NCBI RefSeq assembly: GCF_019175385.1
Contig: NC_083342.1
Location: 121,644,376-121,708,375 of the forward strand
Origin: Lycium barbarum
Taxonomy: Eukaryota > Streptophyta > Magnoliopsida > Solanales > Solanaceae
DNA: 64,000 bases
Reading direction: 5' to 3'
Each line of letters begins with the position of its first letter. Position 1 is the first letter of the stretch. The position numbers and the translations under genes are program-made. Below, one piece after another: positions 15,794 through 29,134 of the stretch. The notes beneath the pieces are model-generated. The model was not told where the DNA came from. It did no database searches and worked only from the letters and a program-made list of their open reading frames with translations.

Positions 15794-16718
15794 TAGGCCT
15801 GTGCACAAATCGGTTCAACTCGAATTTCTGAATCGATTCGAAACAATTCGGATAATTCAATTTGAATAATATAATTTGATTTCGATTTACAAATGCAATT
15901 GTAGAATATTACGGTTTAATGGTTTGGATACGGTTGACTTCAATTATCAACCAAACCGACCCGAATAAACCGAATTTATATGCCACTAATTACTAATATG
16001 AATATGAATAATAGTCTAATTATATATATGTTTAATACTTAATAGTGAAGTAATATTTATTTAACTTCAGAAGCGGTGCAAATGAACGTATGCATGCATA
16101 CCTTGCACTGGATATTCATGGCCTTCTTGTTGGCCTCAAGCTGACTTTCCTTTTGATCTTTCATCTTTTCAACGTTCTTTTCACGAGCGATCTTTTCCTT
16201 TTGGCCATTGCATCCACCCATGGCTTTGTTTGTTCTTTGATCTTAGCATGTACAAATTAGAGTTTTTTTTTTTTTTTTTTTTTGGTTTTTTTGAGGATGC
16301 AAACTAAGTTATTATGCTTGTCTGCTTGCAAGTTGCAAGATGCTGGATTATTAATTTGGTATATGTAATGTGGTGTTGGCGGATTTGTATGCTTGCACAA
16401 GTTGTCAAGCTCTTGTTTTGCTATTATGCTCACAAGTTTATGATTTTTTCTTGGTTAATGTCGGGTATAAGGCTGCAAATTTAGGATTTCATTATTTTTT
16501 GTCGTGTTTACTCTTAAACTGAAATGAAAATAGTTGCTTTTTTAAATTTCGAACAAACCGAACAAATCAATTTGCGTAACCGAACCAAAATAATAAAAAA
16601 CGAATCGAATTGAACCTAGAATGGATCGAGTTTGGTTGAGAATTTTAGAAAGTCGAAATTCTAAATTTCAACTCGATGATTGTCAAAATCGAACCGAACC
16701 GATTCGTGCACAGGCCTA
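15794..16718. mobile_element. Non-autonomous hAT element carrying a host gene fragment
   Basis: The ends are inverted repeats, TAGGCCTGTGCAC...  and ...GTGCACAGGCCTA, followed inward by repeated 'aaccgaa'/'ttcggtt' words. The element is flanked by a perfect 8-bp target duplication ATTAACGG (15786-15793 and 16719-16726), the hallmark of hAT transposition. At 925 bp it encodes no transposase. Its centre contains part of a foreign gene (16060-16221, minus strand), which makes it a Pack-type hAT element. Confidence 0.92.
16060..16221 (-). pseudogene. Captured 5' fragment of a SERF/zinc-finger (At2g23090-like) gene
   Basis: On the minus strand an ATG at 16221 opens 54 codons beginning MGGCNGQKEKIAREKN, with 'SQLEANKKAMNIQCKVCMHT' further on. 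This matches the N-terminal part of a small plant protein family with a 4F5/SERF-like basic region and a C2H2-type finger, exemplified by At2g23090 (recalled). The match runs through the first two Cys (CKVC) to 'FICTASEVK' and then stops at TAA (16057-16059). The histidine part of the finger is missing, so this is a truncated copy and not a working gene. Bases upstream of the ATG may be captured 5' UTR. It sits wholly inside the hAT element. Confidence 0.8.
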
Positions 16719-17388
16719 ATTAACGGTCCCAGTGAGGGCTTGTCCAGATATAATGGACCTTGATTTGTTATCCAATTGTTAAGAATCATCCTGGTAAACA
16801 AATTATTCAGAATTTCAGATCCACTGCAACACTAAACCATGTTGATTTACCATGGTTAAGTAACAAAATTTGAAGTAAAAATGTAGATAAACCAGCTATG
16901 GTTTAGAAATAAATCTTATATATAAACACGTGGTACACATCGTAGATCGAAGTCAAAGAACTATTCAAATATTTTTAATACGTGGGGTCTTAAGATGAAA
17001 AAAAACTCATACAATTTCTTTCTTTTTTTTCCTTAATTGCACCTATGACAACGACAGCTATCTTGTTGAATTAGGCAAATACATGTCGACATTTAATGTG
17101 TTACTTGTTTTCTTGTTCCTATGACTATAAAAGAAAGAATTATATAGACACAGATGATTCAAATGTCGCCAGCTCACATATCAACTTCCTCTTAACTGTG
17201 GAATAGTTGTTAATGGGCCTCTTAAAGGAAGTGCTTTTAATGGTCCTCACTCCTCTCACAGGTTTACAATTTTCTTTATTCCAAAAGAAAAATATAAACG
17301 AGATACTAAAAAAGGAAAAGAAATATAGAAAAACATAACGTAATGAACCTCAACAGCTTTTGATGTTGCTTTTGGTGGAACAAAGAAC

Positions 17389-17530
17389 GGTGGTAGGGGC
17401 GGAGCTACTGTATAATAGCTTTGATTAGATTTTGTATAAAAGTTAAAAATTCGATAAGTATAAGGAATACATTTCGAACCCAATAAATTAAGTGAACTGT
17501 GATAGAATTTTAAACTCATAAAGTACGAAT
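17389..17530. repeat. MITE-like dispersed repeat ('ggggcggagc' family)
   Basis: The unit opens 'taggggcggagctactgtat' and contains 'aaaaattcg...tataag' and 'ttcgaacccaataa'. Similar words in similar order occur at 33440-33600, 37586-37720 and 48953-49133 in this window. The 48953 copy shows clear inverted ends, so I treat all four as one family. Boundaries here are approximate. Confidence 0.5.
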
Positions 17531-17554
17531 TCTGAATCTGTCTTTTAACGTTGT

Positions 17555-17650
17555 AGTTGTGAAAAAATCAACAACGATTATTACTACTATACCTCAATCT
17601 TAAGCTAGTTGGGGTCGCGATATAAATCATCAATATCATAATAAGTACTC
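17555..17650 (+). repeat. SINE-like fragment
   Basis: The words 'attactactatacctcaatc' and 'aagctagttggggtcg' match a dispersed plant repeat seen again at 51530-51625 ('ttacaactactatgcctcaa'). Neither copy has an obvious poly-A tail or target duplication. Confidence 0.4.
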
Positions 17651-20279
17651 TAATATTTCAATACCTTTTACTTATGAATTACTTGACACTGTTTGTTTTC
17701 TTGTTTTTAATTAAAAGAAATTATAACCAAGTCAAGGGGTTGAAGGGTAGTAGAGAGAAGATAAGATAGAATTATGATTGGAATCGGATCTAAGATCTTA
17801 ACATATAGCCAATAGCATTTAGATTTCCAGAATCTTTTGACCTAATTCACATGCATAGTTTCATAAATCCTTTTCATATATGCAGTCGTAAAAGGGGGCT
17901 CGTCATGTTATGAAGGACATTGCTACCTAAAATTCAAGCCATGCTTATCTTGTGATTTATCAATTTCTTGCTTTTCCCCCCTCACCGCAACCCCTCTACA
18001 AAGTTTTGCACAAAATGAGAAATTTCAAGTTATTACAATCAACATTTTGTGGGAGGAACAAAAGGTATATTAAAGTTAAAATATTTCTAAAGTCGAGAAT
18101 TCAAATTTTATACTAGCTTGAAAATATAAAGAGAGTGCATTTCTTACTTAAAGTGAAGATCACTCATTATCTTCTCTATCCAGTTATGTACTTTTACTCT
18201 TTTTTGTTTCTTTAGATATTTAGTATCTATTGGCTTTAATTAATTTAGATTCGTAACAAATAGTCTGATTGAGAGTAGTAAAATACGCCCAACTAAGAAG
18301 TTCTCAAAGTTTCACACTTCTATTTTTCACATCATAAGAAAATTATACTGGTATTTTCACAACATTTAAAAATAAAAAATAAAAAATAAAAAGAGAGAGA
18401 GAGAGTAGGAAAACTGAATAAGAAAAAAAAGTAATTTTTTTCTGAGAGAGTTAATTACACACAGCTACGATATTATGGTCCCCCTAAACCTCATTTGCTG
18501 GTTTTGAATGTGACAAACTCATGTTGGACACTTTGAAAATTTTGCACTGCAATATTAAAGACACCTTTAATTTTGGGACCTATCAATGATGCATCCTGTC
18601 ACACGACAATTTAATAATTGTGAGAAAAGAATTCCCGCAGTTACCAAATTTTGGGTTAGTTTGATAAGTATATTGCACATTACTTAAGAAAAGTATTATT
18701 CTTAATTAAGAGTATTTGTCTCAACTTAGGTCCCCTTAATTAATGTGTTAATTAAAACTTCACTGATTGGAACATTAAGGGTAACTTTGAAGAAGAAAAT
18801 ATAGGAAGCGAATCAAATTTGCCGTTATGTTATATGGAATTGAGCTCGTTTTTCCCTTTACCCTTAACATAGAAATAACATGATGGTATTTGTAAACCAT
18901 GGTTAAAAGTCGGAAGTGCGTAAGTTTGGATATTTTGCTTGAAGAATTTAGACACGTGGAGTTCACCAATTTCACCTTGGAGTTCTGATACATGAATAGG
19001 ACAAATCTGGGATGGTTTGTTGACAACATGGATATAAATGGATCAAAAGCATCATGCGAAGGATCAAATTGAAGAATTTTGGATAGTGCATGATAAATTT
19101 GGACCTTTCATCCAAAAATAATACTTAACAATTTCTATTTCTAAACCGTTAAATATTGAGAAGAAACTCACATGTGAGTTGTGACTAATATTTGGACCAG
19201 AAAATGATGCAAAAAATGTCTCTCAGCAAATCAGTGAAGGTTGGATTTCTTACGAAAGTGATCTAAAGGACTTGAAGGATTATTTGAAAGTAACTCCCCA
19301 TTTACCTGACTAATACACTATTTTAGTACATTACTAGTTACTAGTACTACAAGTCGAGCATAAAGTCCATGGCACTTAGGTTAGAAAAGTCAAACTGAAG
19401 CAAAGCAAATTCCTTGGAATTATTGAAGTTCTATTCTTTGATATATATTGTATCCTCTCAAAAACAGAAAAAGGATATTCCCAATGCTCATCTTTTGTTC
19501 CACCTTGTTGGCTCTAGGAACAAGAAAAACAATTTTAGTAACAAATACTCCCTTTTCCACTTTCTCCAATAAAAAGAAAGGAAACTAAAACAATCCCACT
19601 AGGAAAATGAAGTATAAAGGGTAAGAAAAAGATAAGAAGAAAACTCTTTTATATTGCATTAGTTGATTCGATGTTGTTTTTTTTTTTTTCTTCTATTTGA
19701 CTCATCTCAAATTCAATTCACAAGATTTTCAAAGCTATATACATGTAAGTGAATTAAACTTCTAATTCCACTAATCCTATTTCTTTTCAATCGACTGCTT
19801 CCCTTAATTAAAAGATCTAAGGTCACTTCACTAAAGCACATTTGAATGTATTTTTATCATTACTATGAGAGCTAAGTGCTGAAAAATAAATTCTCTACCG
19901 TCAAATAAATATCATAACTATCTTTATAACTAGATAGGGGGCGAGAGATATCTATATAGTCACAAGGATAATTAAGATATGACTGTTAAATTGATGACAA
20001 CTTAAAGTGTCTATTTATATATCTTGCCTCTTTATTATTAAAAAATAATTACTTTTATTTATTTACTACTATCTAGTATTTCAATTTATGACAGAAGGAG
20101 GAGCCAAAATAATTGAATTAGAGGAGTCAAAAAAGAGAATTTTGTAAATTAAATATATTCCGTACAAATATGTAACGGTGATGGCGTTGTCTCTTCCGTG
20201 TCTTATTATCAATTTAGTCTTTTTTTAACTTTATAGTTTACACGCCACTCAGCGTTTCCCCTTTTAATTTCAAATCCAC

Positions 20280-20460
20280 TCCCCTCTCTTCTCTCTCACA
20301 GTTGCACTTTCCATTTTCCTCTCATTTTGAGCATTGCATCCATCAATTTTTTTTTTTTAAAAAAAACCCTAGGCTTGTTTTTTTGCTTCATCCCTAGTTT
20401 AGATCTTACTTTTGATGGTGGAAAGATTGTGAGATTTGACTAATTATTGAAGATTTACTG
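20280..20460 (+). other. Probable non-coding first exon of the TRM gene
   Basis: A pyrimidine-rich leader ('ctcccctctcttctctctca') leads to a strong donor at 20460/20461 (TTTACTG followed by GTGAGTTTG). It contains a 5-codon upstream ORF (ATG 20415, stop 20430-20432). The pattern is common for 5' UTR exons of large plant genes. The 5' end is not known. The coding start is 1.3 kb downstream at 21750. Confidence 0.5.
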
Positions 20461-20904
20461 GTGAGTTTGTTTCAACATTGTTCCCAGTTGTTGTTCTTGT
20501 TGCTCATTGTCATAATTACCCTTGTAAATGTTTGTGGTGTAGTTTTATTTGATTAATTTTGCTTGTGTCTAGCTCAAGATTCGGCTGCTTAAACTAAATG
20601 CTTTTGGTTTGTTACATGTTTACTATTAATTGAGTTATGGGATCTTGCATATGCTCAAAAATGAAGTAATGCTGCTTAGAAAGAGTTAGCTTTCACTTTC
20701 AGCTTTGTAAAAATTGCATCTTGTAGTGTTTGGTATGACTGGAAAATGCTCCCCTGAAATATAATTTCCTCTGTGAAATCATAATTGATAATTCAGTGTT
20801 TTGGTATCTTGTGTTGTGGAGAAATATTTTCCGCCAGAAAAAGAGGAAATGACTTCCATTGCTATTCAGAAAATCATCTTCCTTTTCGAATATCAAACTC
20901 TTAG

Positions 20905-21512
20905 GGGTTGTTTGGTTGGATGGGACAAGCATGTTCTGATCCTGGTTTAAATAATATATGTGTTAATAAATACGGGATATTATGTGGAATAATAATACAT
21001 GTTATTAGTAATATGTGGATATGAGTATCTAAAGATAAAAATGCCCTTAAAGTAGACAATTCCTCCATAAAAATCACTTCTTTATTATCCATATATTGTA
21101 ATTCATCGCATAACAATCCTTGCATTATTAGTATTATCTTTTGATAAGTGAGAAATTTCCGAGGGCCAGTGGCGAACAATTCGAATCTCGGTAGATAATT
21201 GGGGCCCGCTCCTCTACCCTTCTCCACTTGTGTGCAGTAAGACATTATGTTTTGAACTATTACCACTAGATTAAAGCCCTGGCAACAATTCCAACATTAT
21301 TATTCACTGCGTAAACAAACATACTTTATGATTCATGTGTAACTAAACCGTAGACGTAACGACACCTTATATCATATACCTACAACAATAATCAACATTT
21401 AGATATGGATGTCAACTTTTAGTACTTAAAAATGCAAGAAGTAATAAGCTACCATTTTTTTTCACCTTGTACAATTTATATAAGCCACCTACTTTTATGC
21501 CCAACCAGACAT
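20905..21512. mobile_element. MITE-like element in TRM 5' intron
   Basis: The left end 'aggggttgtttggttggat' and the right-end word 'gcccaaccagacat' are imperfect inverted repeats of the 'nnTTTGGTTGG' type common to small plant MITEs. The interior is AT-rich and appears to contain a separate SINE insertion (21150-21290). I did not find a clean target duplication, so both limits are approximate. Confidence 0.4.
21150..21290 (-). mobile_element. tRNA-derived SINE
   Basis: Read on the minus strand, the segment starts 'cagggctttaatctagtggt', which fits a polymerase III A box. It later has 'gagattcgaattgtt', a B-box-like GATTCGAA. This is the layout of a tRNA-derived SINE head. It lies in the 5' intron of the TRM gene. 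Confidence 0.5.
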
Positions 21513-21749
21513 CACAGAAAAATTTCTATGGAAAACATTCTTCTCCATTCTAATCACACTCTTAAATGGAAGTTATCCGAAGTTCTTATTTCCTCTGATT
21601 ACTTTTTTCGATAACCTCTGATTACTTGTTTACTTCATTCTTGGTAAAACATCTACGACCTGATGCCTTAAAAATTGCAATTCTTGACAACAGATGTGTT
21701 TTGTTTGCTGATACATCCACATGGGAGTATTTGGTTATTAAATGAGGAA

Positions 21750-24700
21750 ATGGAGGTTGAAAAGAGAAGTTCAAAAGGAGGCTTTCTTCAGCTATTTGAT
21801 TGGAATATCAAATCTCGGAAGAAGCTTTTCTCTAACAAGTCTGAACTGCCTGGTAACTCCTTTTCTCCTTGCTTATTGGCAGTTGAAGGCCACTTTTCTT
21901 GTGACTGATGCTCATTGATGAATATTTTGCTATGCCCATGTTCCTGTTATTGTGGCTGTAGAAAACTCTAAGCAAGGAAAAGAAAATGCCAATGGATCAG
22001 CAAATTTAAGACTTCAGCAGGTAATTTTTTTTTTTTTTTTTACTTTGCTCTACTATTTCCTCTCAAATAATTCAAGACATTTCTTTATGACTGTGGATCA
22101 TATCTTTTGGTTTGCCATTCTGATAATCTGTGTATGTGATTGAAGGCTCATGAGTATGGTCCTGGTTCGAACTCCACACACAACTATGATTTCTATAGTG
22201 CTTCATCAGTAGCCGAGGATGGAAGTTATGGTCAAAAAGCACCTTCGGTTGTTGCACGTCTTATGGGATTGGATTCTTTGCCAACTTCAAAAGAGTCTGA
22301 TCCCTATTTTAACTCATCCTTTGATTGTCGCTCGTTCAGAGATTCTCCATATCTAAGCTTTGTAGCTGATTTCCAGAATGAACATCATGTTATAGTCGAT
22401 GGTAACATGCGAAATAAATTGGATGGATTTAAGAAAAACCCTGTTGAAATGAGGCTGCAGAAGGTGCAGAGCCTTCCCATCGAAAGGTTTCAAAGTGAGG
22501 TATTGCCTCCAAAATCAGCTAAACCTGTTTCAGTTACTCACCACAGATTGTTATCTCCTATCAAGAGTCCTGGGTTCATCCCTCCTAAGAATGCAGCTTA
22601 CATAATAGAGGCAGCTGCCAAAATATATGAGCAGAGTCCTCGACCCGCGACCAGAGAGAAGGTGCAATCTTCTGGGTCTTCCTCTGTCCCTTTGAGAATA
22701 CGGGACTTGAGAGATAGAATGGAGGCTGCTCAGAGACAGTCCAGGATTTATGAAGCATCACACAGGCCAAAGGAACAAAATTCTGTTAAAAATGTCAGAA
22801 GACAACCCAGAGAAAGAGGTCAGGTTCAATCAGATAACACGTGTCAATTCAGGGCTTCTGAGGTATCAAGAAGAGATGTCTCCCAAAATAAGGGGAAGGA
22901 GAAGTCGGTTTCACTAGCAGTTCAGGCAAAGACCAATGTTCAGAAAAGAGAGGGGAAAGCTAATAAGAACCCATTGAGCCAGAAAGAACAGAATGAGTCT
23001 AAATCTGGTAGGAAGCGGCTTGTAAAAGTTGGGGAAAGGAGAAATTCGCTCAACAGGCCCTCTGATGTGCTCAGGCAGAACAACCAGAAGCAGAACTCTG
23101 CATCTAATAAAGACGGGGAGAGTTCGAAAACTTCAGCTCCCTGCCACAAAGAGAAAAAAGTATCATCCACTGGTAACACGTCTAGACCAAGCAAGACTGT
23201 AAGTAAAATTGTTGTAAATACCACAACTGCTACCGGAACTGCAAGTATTGTAGGAAATGGCGTTGGAAAGGACCTTTCATCCTCTAGGGACTCCAGACTG
23301 AGGTCCTCTACTGGAAAGAAACAGCCAGTCAATGGAGATGTTGGCTCTGATAGATGTGCTGCTGATAATATGATGAAGAGTAAAGATGAGAGGTCTATAA
23401 AATGTAATTTAACTATTGAAGGATGCTCCAATTGGGATACAGCTGACAGGAAAAAAGGGAGTGATGTCGTGTCATTTACTTTCACCTCACCCATCAAAAA
23501 ATCAACGCATGGCCCCACTTCATCAAATCATATTTTGGAAAAGAATAATGCCTTGTCTCTATTTCCAGGTTCTTATGATGATCAGTCTGATTCAAGAACA
23601 TCAACGATATCTTCTTTAGGTTCGAATGCCGTTGGTGGTGATGATTTAGGTATGCTCTTAGAACAAAAGCTTAAAGAATTAACTTCTAAGGTTGGACCAT
23701 CTTGTGAAGATCTCACCAAAACAGGGACTGCCTCTCGTTCTGCCAATACTTTTGAAGATAGTTTGTCCATAGTAACACATGGGAAGAGGCTTCAAGTTGA
23801 TTTGCTTCATGAAAATGCAGATGACTATGGTCACTCTTCTGTTGATGACCTCCGGCCTACTGCAACCCAGATGTGGCAGGTATTTCTGAAATTCCCGTAG
23901 CTTCAAAATGCCTTTTTTATGCCTAACACACCAATCCACCCCCAAACAAAATCCTGTAGAAAAAAAAGAGGAACAGGAATAGCAATGAGAAAATGGAATT
24001 TAGATAATGATCATATGCATATTGAACTTTTTGACATGTGGTCGGAGCTGTTAATTGGTTTTGAGCCTCAACGGAGTTTTTTCCTTGAAAGTACTGCTAT
24101 AGCATACCACATTTTTGTCAGTGTATGAACGTGGTGCATATATTTGTGCCTGGGTGAAAAGAAATAGAAGATTCAAAGTCCTGTACAATTTAGGAGATTA
24201 CTTATGAATTTTTTGTGAGATCGTGTGCTGAGGTAGAGGTACATCAATAGAATAAATGTGTCTATAGCTAACAGGTAGCCAAATGTAAAAAACGTGTCGC
24301 CATCACTTTGCATGAATAACAACTAGGGTCAGGAACTCTTCGAAGTTGAACGTCCAGCTTGCTTACCCAGTGGAGAGCTAAGTAATACAACTACGGTGTT
24401 TTTATTTCTTTTGACAATAAAATTTAATGAGGGTTGTTCCGAAATGATTGTCGAAGTCATCATTTTTTACCTTTCATTACTCAATCCAATAGATGACAAA
24501 AAGAGTAGGCGTAGACATATCAAAGTCTTTATGTGCTATAAGCCAAAGTGGTCTTTAGTCTGGGGACACTTTTCCTTTTTTCCTTTTGTTTAGGTCAAAC
24601 CACTGAATCGGTCTGAATGCCAGATTTAGATTTTCTAAGAGACATAATTAGAATGATACAGGATGGCTTAGAAATGAAAGAACCCCCAGGGAAATTCTTT

Positions 24701-27700
24701 GGGATTTCCTCTTAACTGAAGATGCCAACATCTCCCCTCCCCTCGGATATTACGACAATGACACGCCCATTCATATAAGCATCGATGTCAATTTCCCACT
24801 TCCCTACTTGCTTTTATTTTTCCTCTTTGTTGTTTCTGCAACTTTCAGTTTTCCTCCTTAGTCCAGTTACACTGAATTCTGCCGATGTGACAGCATGTTG
24901 GTCCTATACCCAGGCAAAGAGGAACATTGCGGTAGCTCAATGGCCAATGTCAAGTTAGTTTGACCATGATAAATCCTCTGAACTGAGGGCAGAAAGATTC
25001 TTATATTTTTTTTTTTGGAGAATAAGGATTCTTATATTTGATTCCTACTAGTTTGAGATTGTAGCGTAGTTGACTGATTGCTATCCAGTTGTTAACTTAA
25101 ACAAGCAAGTCTTTGCCCAAGATATCAGGCCATCAATCCTTGTTATAGTAAATGATTGTTTCAGGAGCTGATTTATACCTTGCGATTGCATTTTCTAGAA
25201 AGTGTACCTTAAATAGATAAATTCTTACCCCTGTGGTGCAAATTTTGGCTTACAGAACCAGTTTTGTGCAAACTCGCTCTTATTCCCTTTCAAGATTGAT
25301 ACTATAGCTGGTATTCCATAATCTCATAATTGGAACTGAGGTGGAGATCAGTAATATACAATTCATTGCAATAACAATCATCAGAATTTGTTGACAATAC
25401 TAGCTAATAGGGAAGCATAGGCGGATGAGATGTGTAAGAAGATGCAGAAGCAAAAGAAAAGTTTCACTTGATAAGACTATCCCAGAAAAGCTGTGATCTT
25501 TCAACCTGGTCAATCTATGGAATGAAATGTTAACGAACTAATGAGTTGGAAATAGTTGTTACTAAAAAAGTTGACAATTTGGGTGGATAAGTATTGCGTA
25601 CCCAACATTGGCTACTTCTCAATTGACACTCAAAATCAAAACATCTTTTTCCCCTTAGTTTGTAGTCTAGCCTTAATCACACTTCAGCGTATAAAAAGGC
25701 ATTGCTGTCTTGTATGAGTTATCACTTTTTTTAACCATCTCTTGGAATCCATGTGGACTTAGTGAAGAACAAGACAGTGGAAGCAAAATATCCATATGTA
25801 CTCGATATACCAACTAGTTGAATTTAAGGTTTAGTAATTGATAGTACACTTGCATTAGGTCCTTTATCTGACAAAGTGCCTTTCAGCTTTGTTATAGAGA
25901 TTATATATCATGTAGGGGTAAGTGTGAGGTTTAGAAACTTACTAGTTTTAGTATCCCTTATTTGTCCCATGATACAAATCCATAAGTATTGGAATGAAAT
26001 GGGCCAAGATGGAATAAAATCGATATTGAGAATTTGTATGCAAACCCAACTAGTTGGGGATTGAGGCATTGTTGCACTTTTTGAATTCCTATTTCTGTAT
26101 TATTACTGTACTGCCTTTTCTTAAAAACAAAAAAGAAACAGTATGATTTACCAGGCTAATCTTATCTGCATCAATTTCAGGGTCCAAAAAAGGTAGAAAA
26201 GCCTAGAACTGCCAGCAGCTTTACGTGTGAAAAAGAGTTTAGTCTCCCCTGCTCTAGCCCGGCCTCAAGTTTGGAACCTTCTATCTCAGGAGGCAGCTGC
26301 AACTCCTTGGATAGCTACAGAAGTTTAACTACTGATGGTAATTATACTGATCTTTAGTTTCCTCCTATTTAAGATTGTTATGATTCATCTCTTGAAGGGT
26401 TTGATTGCATGCAGTTGAAGTGGTAGTCATGTTTATTATTGACTTAGCTAGCTTAAAGCATTTACTATTTTTGTCCTGTAAAACTTTTGGTGGCATTTAC
26501 TTCTCATTCTTGTCTACAGATTATTTCACCTCAATATATGTATGCGCAGAGTGAAAATAGAGAGCCCAATTACCGATCGAAAGAAAAAATAGCCCGAATT
26601 GATAATTTTGCTGAATTAAGGAATGCTTTCTTCATATAAAACGTACATGTGCACAGAATGGGCACTTTGTTTTAACTTCTAAACAGTGTTGTCAAAGGCG
26701 CGCTTAACCCCTGAAGCGAGGCTCAAAACATGTTGAGCGCTTCGCCTCGCTTTATGTGTGCTTCAGTGTCATCATCAAGGCTCTAAGACATACTTTTCCT
26801 TGCCAATGAGCCTCTCTTGAAGGGGTGACACTAGATAATTCATATTTCACTTTATCGTAATGTTTTTACAATTCCTTTGTCCATATGTTTGTTATTCATG
26901 CTTATCATTATTAGTCTTGGACTAAACATATATAGATTTGTATTTTTACACCATTGCGCTTTTTTTCATTAAAGCCCACGCTTTATTTGCGCTTTGCGCT
27001 TAAAGCCCCAGCTGACCGTAGAGCTTTTTTGCGCTTTTCGCTTTTGATAACACTGCTTCTAAACCATAATATGCCTTACCAAGATAAGACTGGTAGATCT
27101 TTCTGTGTTTTGTTTTGACTTTCTGTGACAAAGGCATTTCGTATTATATTCTCATCAAAAATATTAGAAACTTTGCCACTTAAGTTAATTGCCCCAAGCT
27201 TGTTAGATGGATAAAAATGGAGAAAGGAAAAATAATTTGGGAAATAACTTTAGGATAACCTTAGTCACATTTATTAGCACGATGATGTGGGATAAGATTT
27301 TTCGCTCATCCCATCATGTGTTTGATAATCACGTGATTGGGCAAATGTTGTAAAAGTTCTCTTTTCTCAATTCCACAGATAAATATTATCTTCCTGCTCT
27401 TCTGGTACTTGTACTATTTCTAATATACTTTTGGCTGAAACCTTTCAGTGGTAATGAACACCGCCTAATTAAATGGAAAAGAACCCGAGGCTCGTTTTAG
27501 TAATAAAAATAATAGATAAAAAGATGAGCTGGATGAATACACGATTTACACCACTAGCATATATGTTCAACTGTTTTGTCTCTACTCTGTGTTGTGAAGC
27601 TCATATTCCCATCCCTGCATTAAACAAGTATGTTCTGCAGTTTTAGACTCAAAAATTAGAACCAAGACAAATGAGATAATGATTTCTCCTTCATCTGAAT

Positions 27701-29134
27701 GTGAAAGTGGAATCTGAATACATTGAAATCATGAAAAACACAAAAGGTCTTAGATGTGGGATTTTGGATTTACCTTGGGTTACCTAGTACTTATGGGGTT
27801 CAAGGCTTCAAGCTCTCACTTTTAGCTTTTGTTTGGATATTTCCTAATCGTAAAAGTACAGCTTTCTTCTGTATTTCAAAGAGGCAGATTTAGTTGTGGA
27901 AAAAGTTTCCTTACTCAAGAATTAGCATTTTATTCAGCAATTTCCTAGAGTACTAAGTTTTTTTCTTGTTCTTCTGGCTCTACCTTATTCCCTTCCTCTG
28001 TATGCAGACCTTCTAATTCTGTTTGGTGTGTGCTCTAACGTTAGATTTCTACACCTATATCGACTACTTCATTGTAAGAGTGGAGCTCTCCAGATCAAAA
28101 TGACTAAATTATGTAGATATTTGTTTGATCAGTAATTTTGTAAATATACATTAGTCATGATTCTCTAATTTGGTTACATAGCGTTTTCTTCGACAAATTT
28201 ATTATAGGAAGAAGGTAGTTTGTCTTATAGAAATGTTGAAGAAGAGAACCAACTATTATATTGATTACGCCAGACATAGCTCTAGAGGCTCTTACTAGAT
28301 AGGGCGGTAAGGCATTTCATAAGCTTTAATTGAAAATCATAAGAGTACAAGGGGTGCACCTTAACTGCAAAACGTATTTCTGCTCTTTCATGCAAGATCA
28401 GTACAGTAGTTGCCTATGGACTTCAAAGATGTTGTAAATCATGACTGATGAAACTTTATGATTCAGGGAGCAAGTATCATCCTTCTGATGGATCTCAGGA
28501 AATGACGAATTGGAAGACCTGCATGAGGATCAATTTGGTGGATGGTGATGCAGAGTTATTGGACTCAGCCTCTTCAGTTTCTCTTGCTGACGCAGGTGGA
28601 AAGGATTCAACTACTGCATCGATTTCCACAAACTTCGATGAATCACCTTACTGGGAGTTTAGATATATTAGAGATATAATTAGAAGTTCGGACTTGGTGC
28701 TGGAAGATTTTATGCTGGGTGAGGCTCAGAGTATTATTGCTCTTGATCTCTTTGACCATTTGGAGAATCAGAAGACTCGAACTAATAAAAATGTAGATGA
28801 GCAGTTGAAGATTAGGAGAAGAGTATTGTTTGATTCGGTGGTTGAATGCCTGGAATTCAGATGTAAACAGAGTTGTGGTGGAAGCTTTGAAGCTTGGGCA
28901 AAGTGGACAACATTGGTACAAAGGAAGGAGTGGTTGGCAGAAGAAGTGTACAGAGAGATTGCTGGCTGGACAAGCATGGAAGAGTTGATGGTGGACGAGG
29001 TTGTTGACAAGGACATGAGCACACAACACGGGAAGTGGACCGATTTTAGCTTTGAAGCCTTCGAAGAGGGCGTAGACATTGAGAAGGGGATCCTTTCATC
29101 TTTGATGGATGAACTGATCCATGACCTAATGTGA
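21750..29134 (+). CDS. TON1-recruiting-motif (TRM6/7/8-like) protein with DUF4378
   Basis: Five coding exons join in frame to 906 codons plus stop: 21750-21852, 21962-22020, 22146-23879, 26181-26337 and 28467-29134. The start fits the family N-terminus ([19 protein letters not shown], then basic KSRKKLF). Residues about 87-100 are [14 protein letters not shown], the conserved motif of the TRM/LONGIFOLIA superfamily. About 125-240 holds '[15 protein letters not shown]', '[20 protein letters not shown]' and '[11 protein letters not shown]', shared with TRM6/7/8. The middle is Ser/Lys-rich and probably disordered. About 746-902 is DUF4378 ('[20 protein letters not shown]', '[12 protein letters not shown]'), ending in '[14 protein letters not shown]', where the C-terminal TON1-binding motif is expected. 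TRM proteins link TON1/PP2A complexes to cortical microtubules and influence division-plane placement and cell shape. That role is family knowledge. The length is usual for the group. It lies directly downstream of RECQL1 in the same orientation. Confidence 0.9.
23880..26180 (+). other. Long intron of the TRM gene
   Basis: This 2.3-kb intron is bounded by CAG/GTATTT and TTTCAG/GG. Scattered short ORFs inside it have no motif. I recognise no transposon with clear ends in it. Confidence 0.7.
26684..27055. mobile_element. hAT-type MITE in the last TRM intron
   Basis: The ends are CAGTGTTGTCAAAGGCGCGC and its inverse ...GCGCTTTTCGCTTTTGATAACACTG with few mismatches. A perfect 8-bp target duplication CTTCTAAA flanks it (26676-26683 and 27056-27063). 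The interior repeats 'gcgctt' words. At 372 bp it is non-autonomous. It lies between coding exons 4 and 5 of the TRM gene and should be spliced out. Confidence 0.9.

Larger units (their letters stand above)
16727..20279. other. Intergenic spacer RECQL1-TRM with dispersed repeats
   Basis: I see no gene in this stretch. It contains a MITE-like unit near 17389-17530 and a SINE-like fragment near 17555-17650, annotated separately, plus AT-rich spacer. Short ORFs here have no recognisable motifs. The last few hundred bases, rich in 'ctctctt' tracts, are probably the TRM promoter. Confidence 0.5.

Noticed and set aside
22940..23518. 192-codon minus-strand ORF
   Set aside because: It lies antisense within the large TRM coding exon. 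Its Ser/Leu/Phe-rich composition is a reflection of the Lys/Ser-rich sense protein, and no motif is present.
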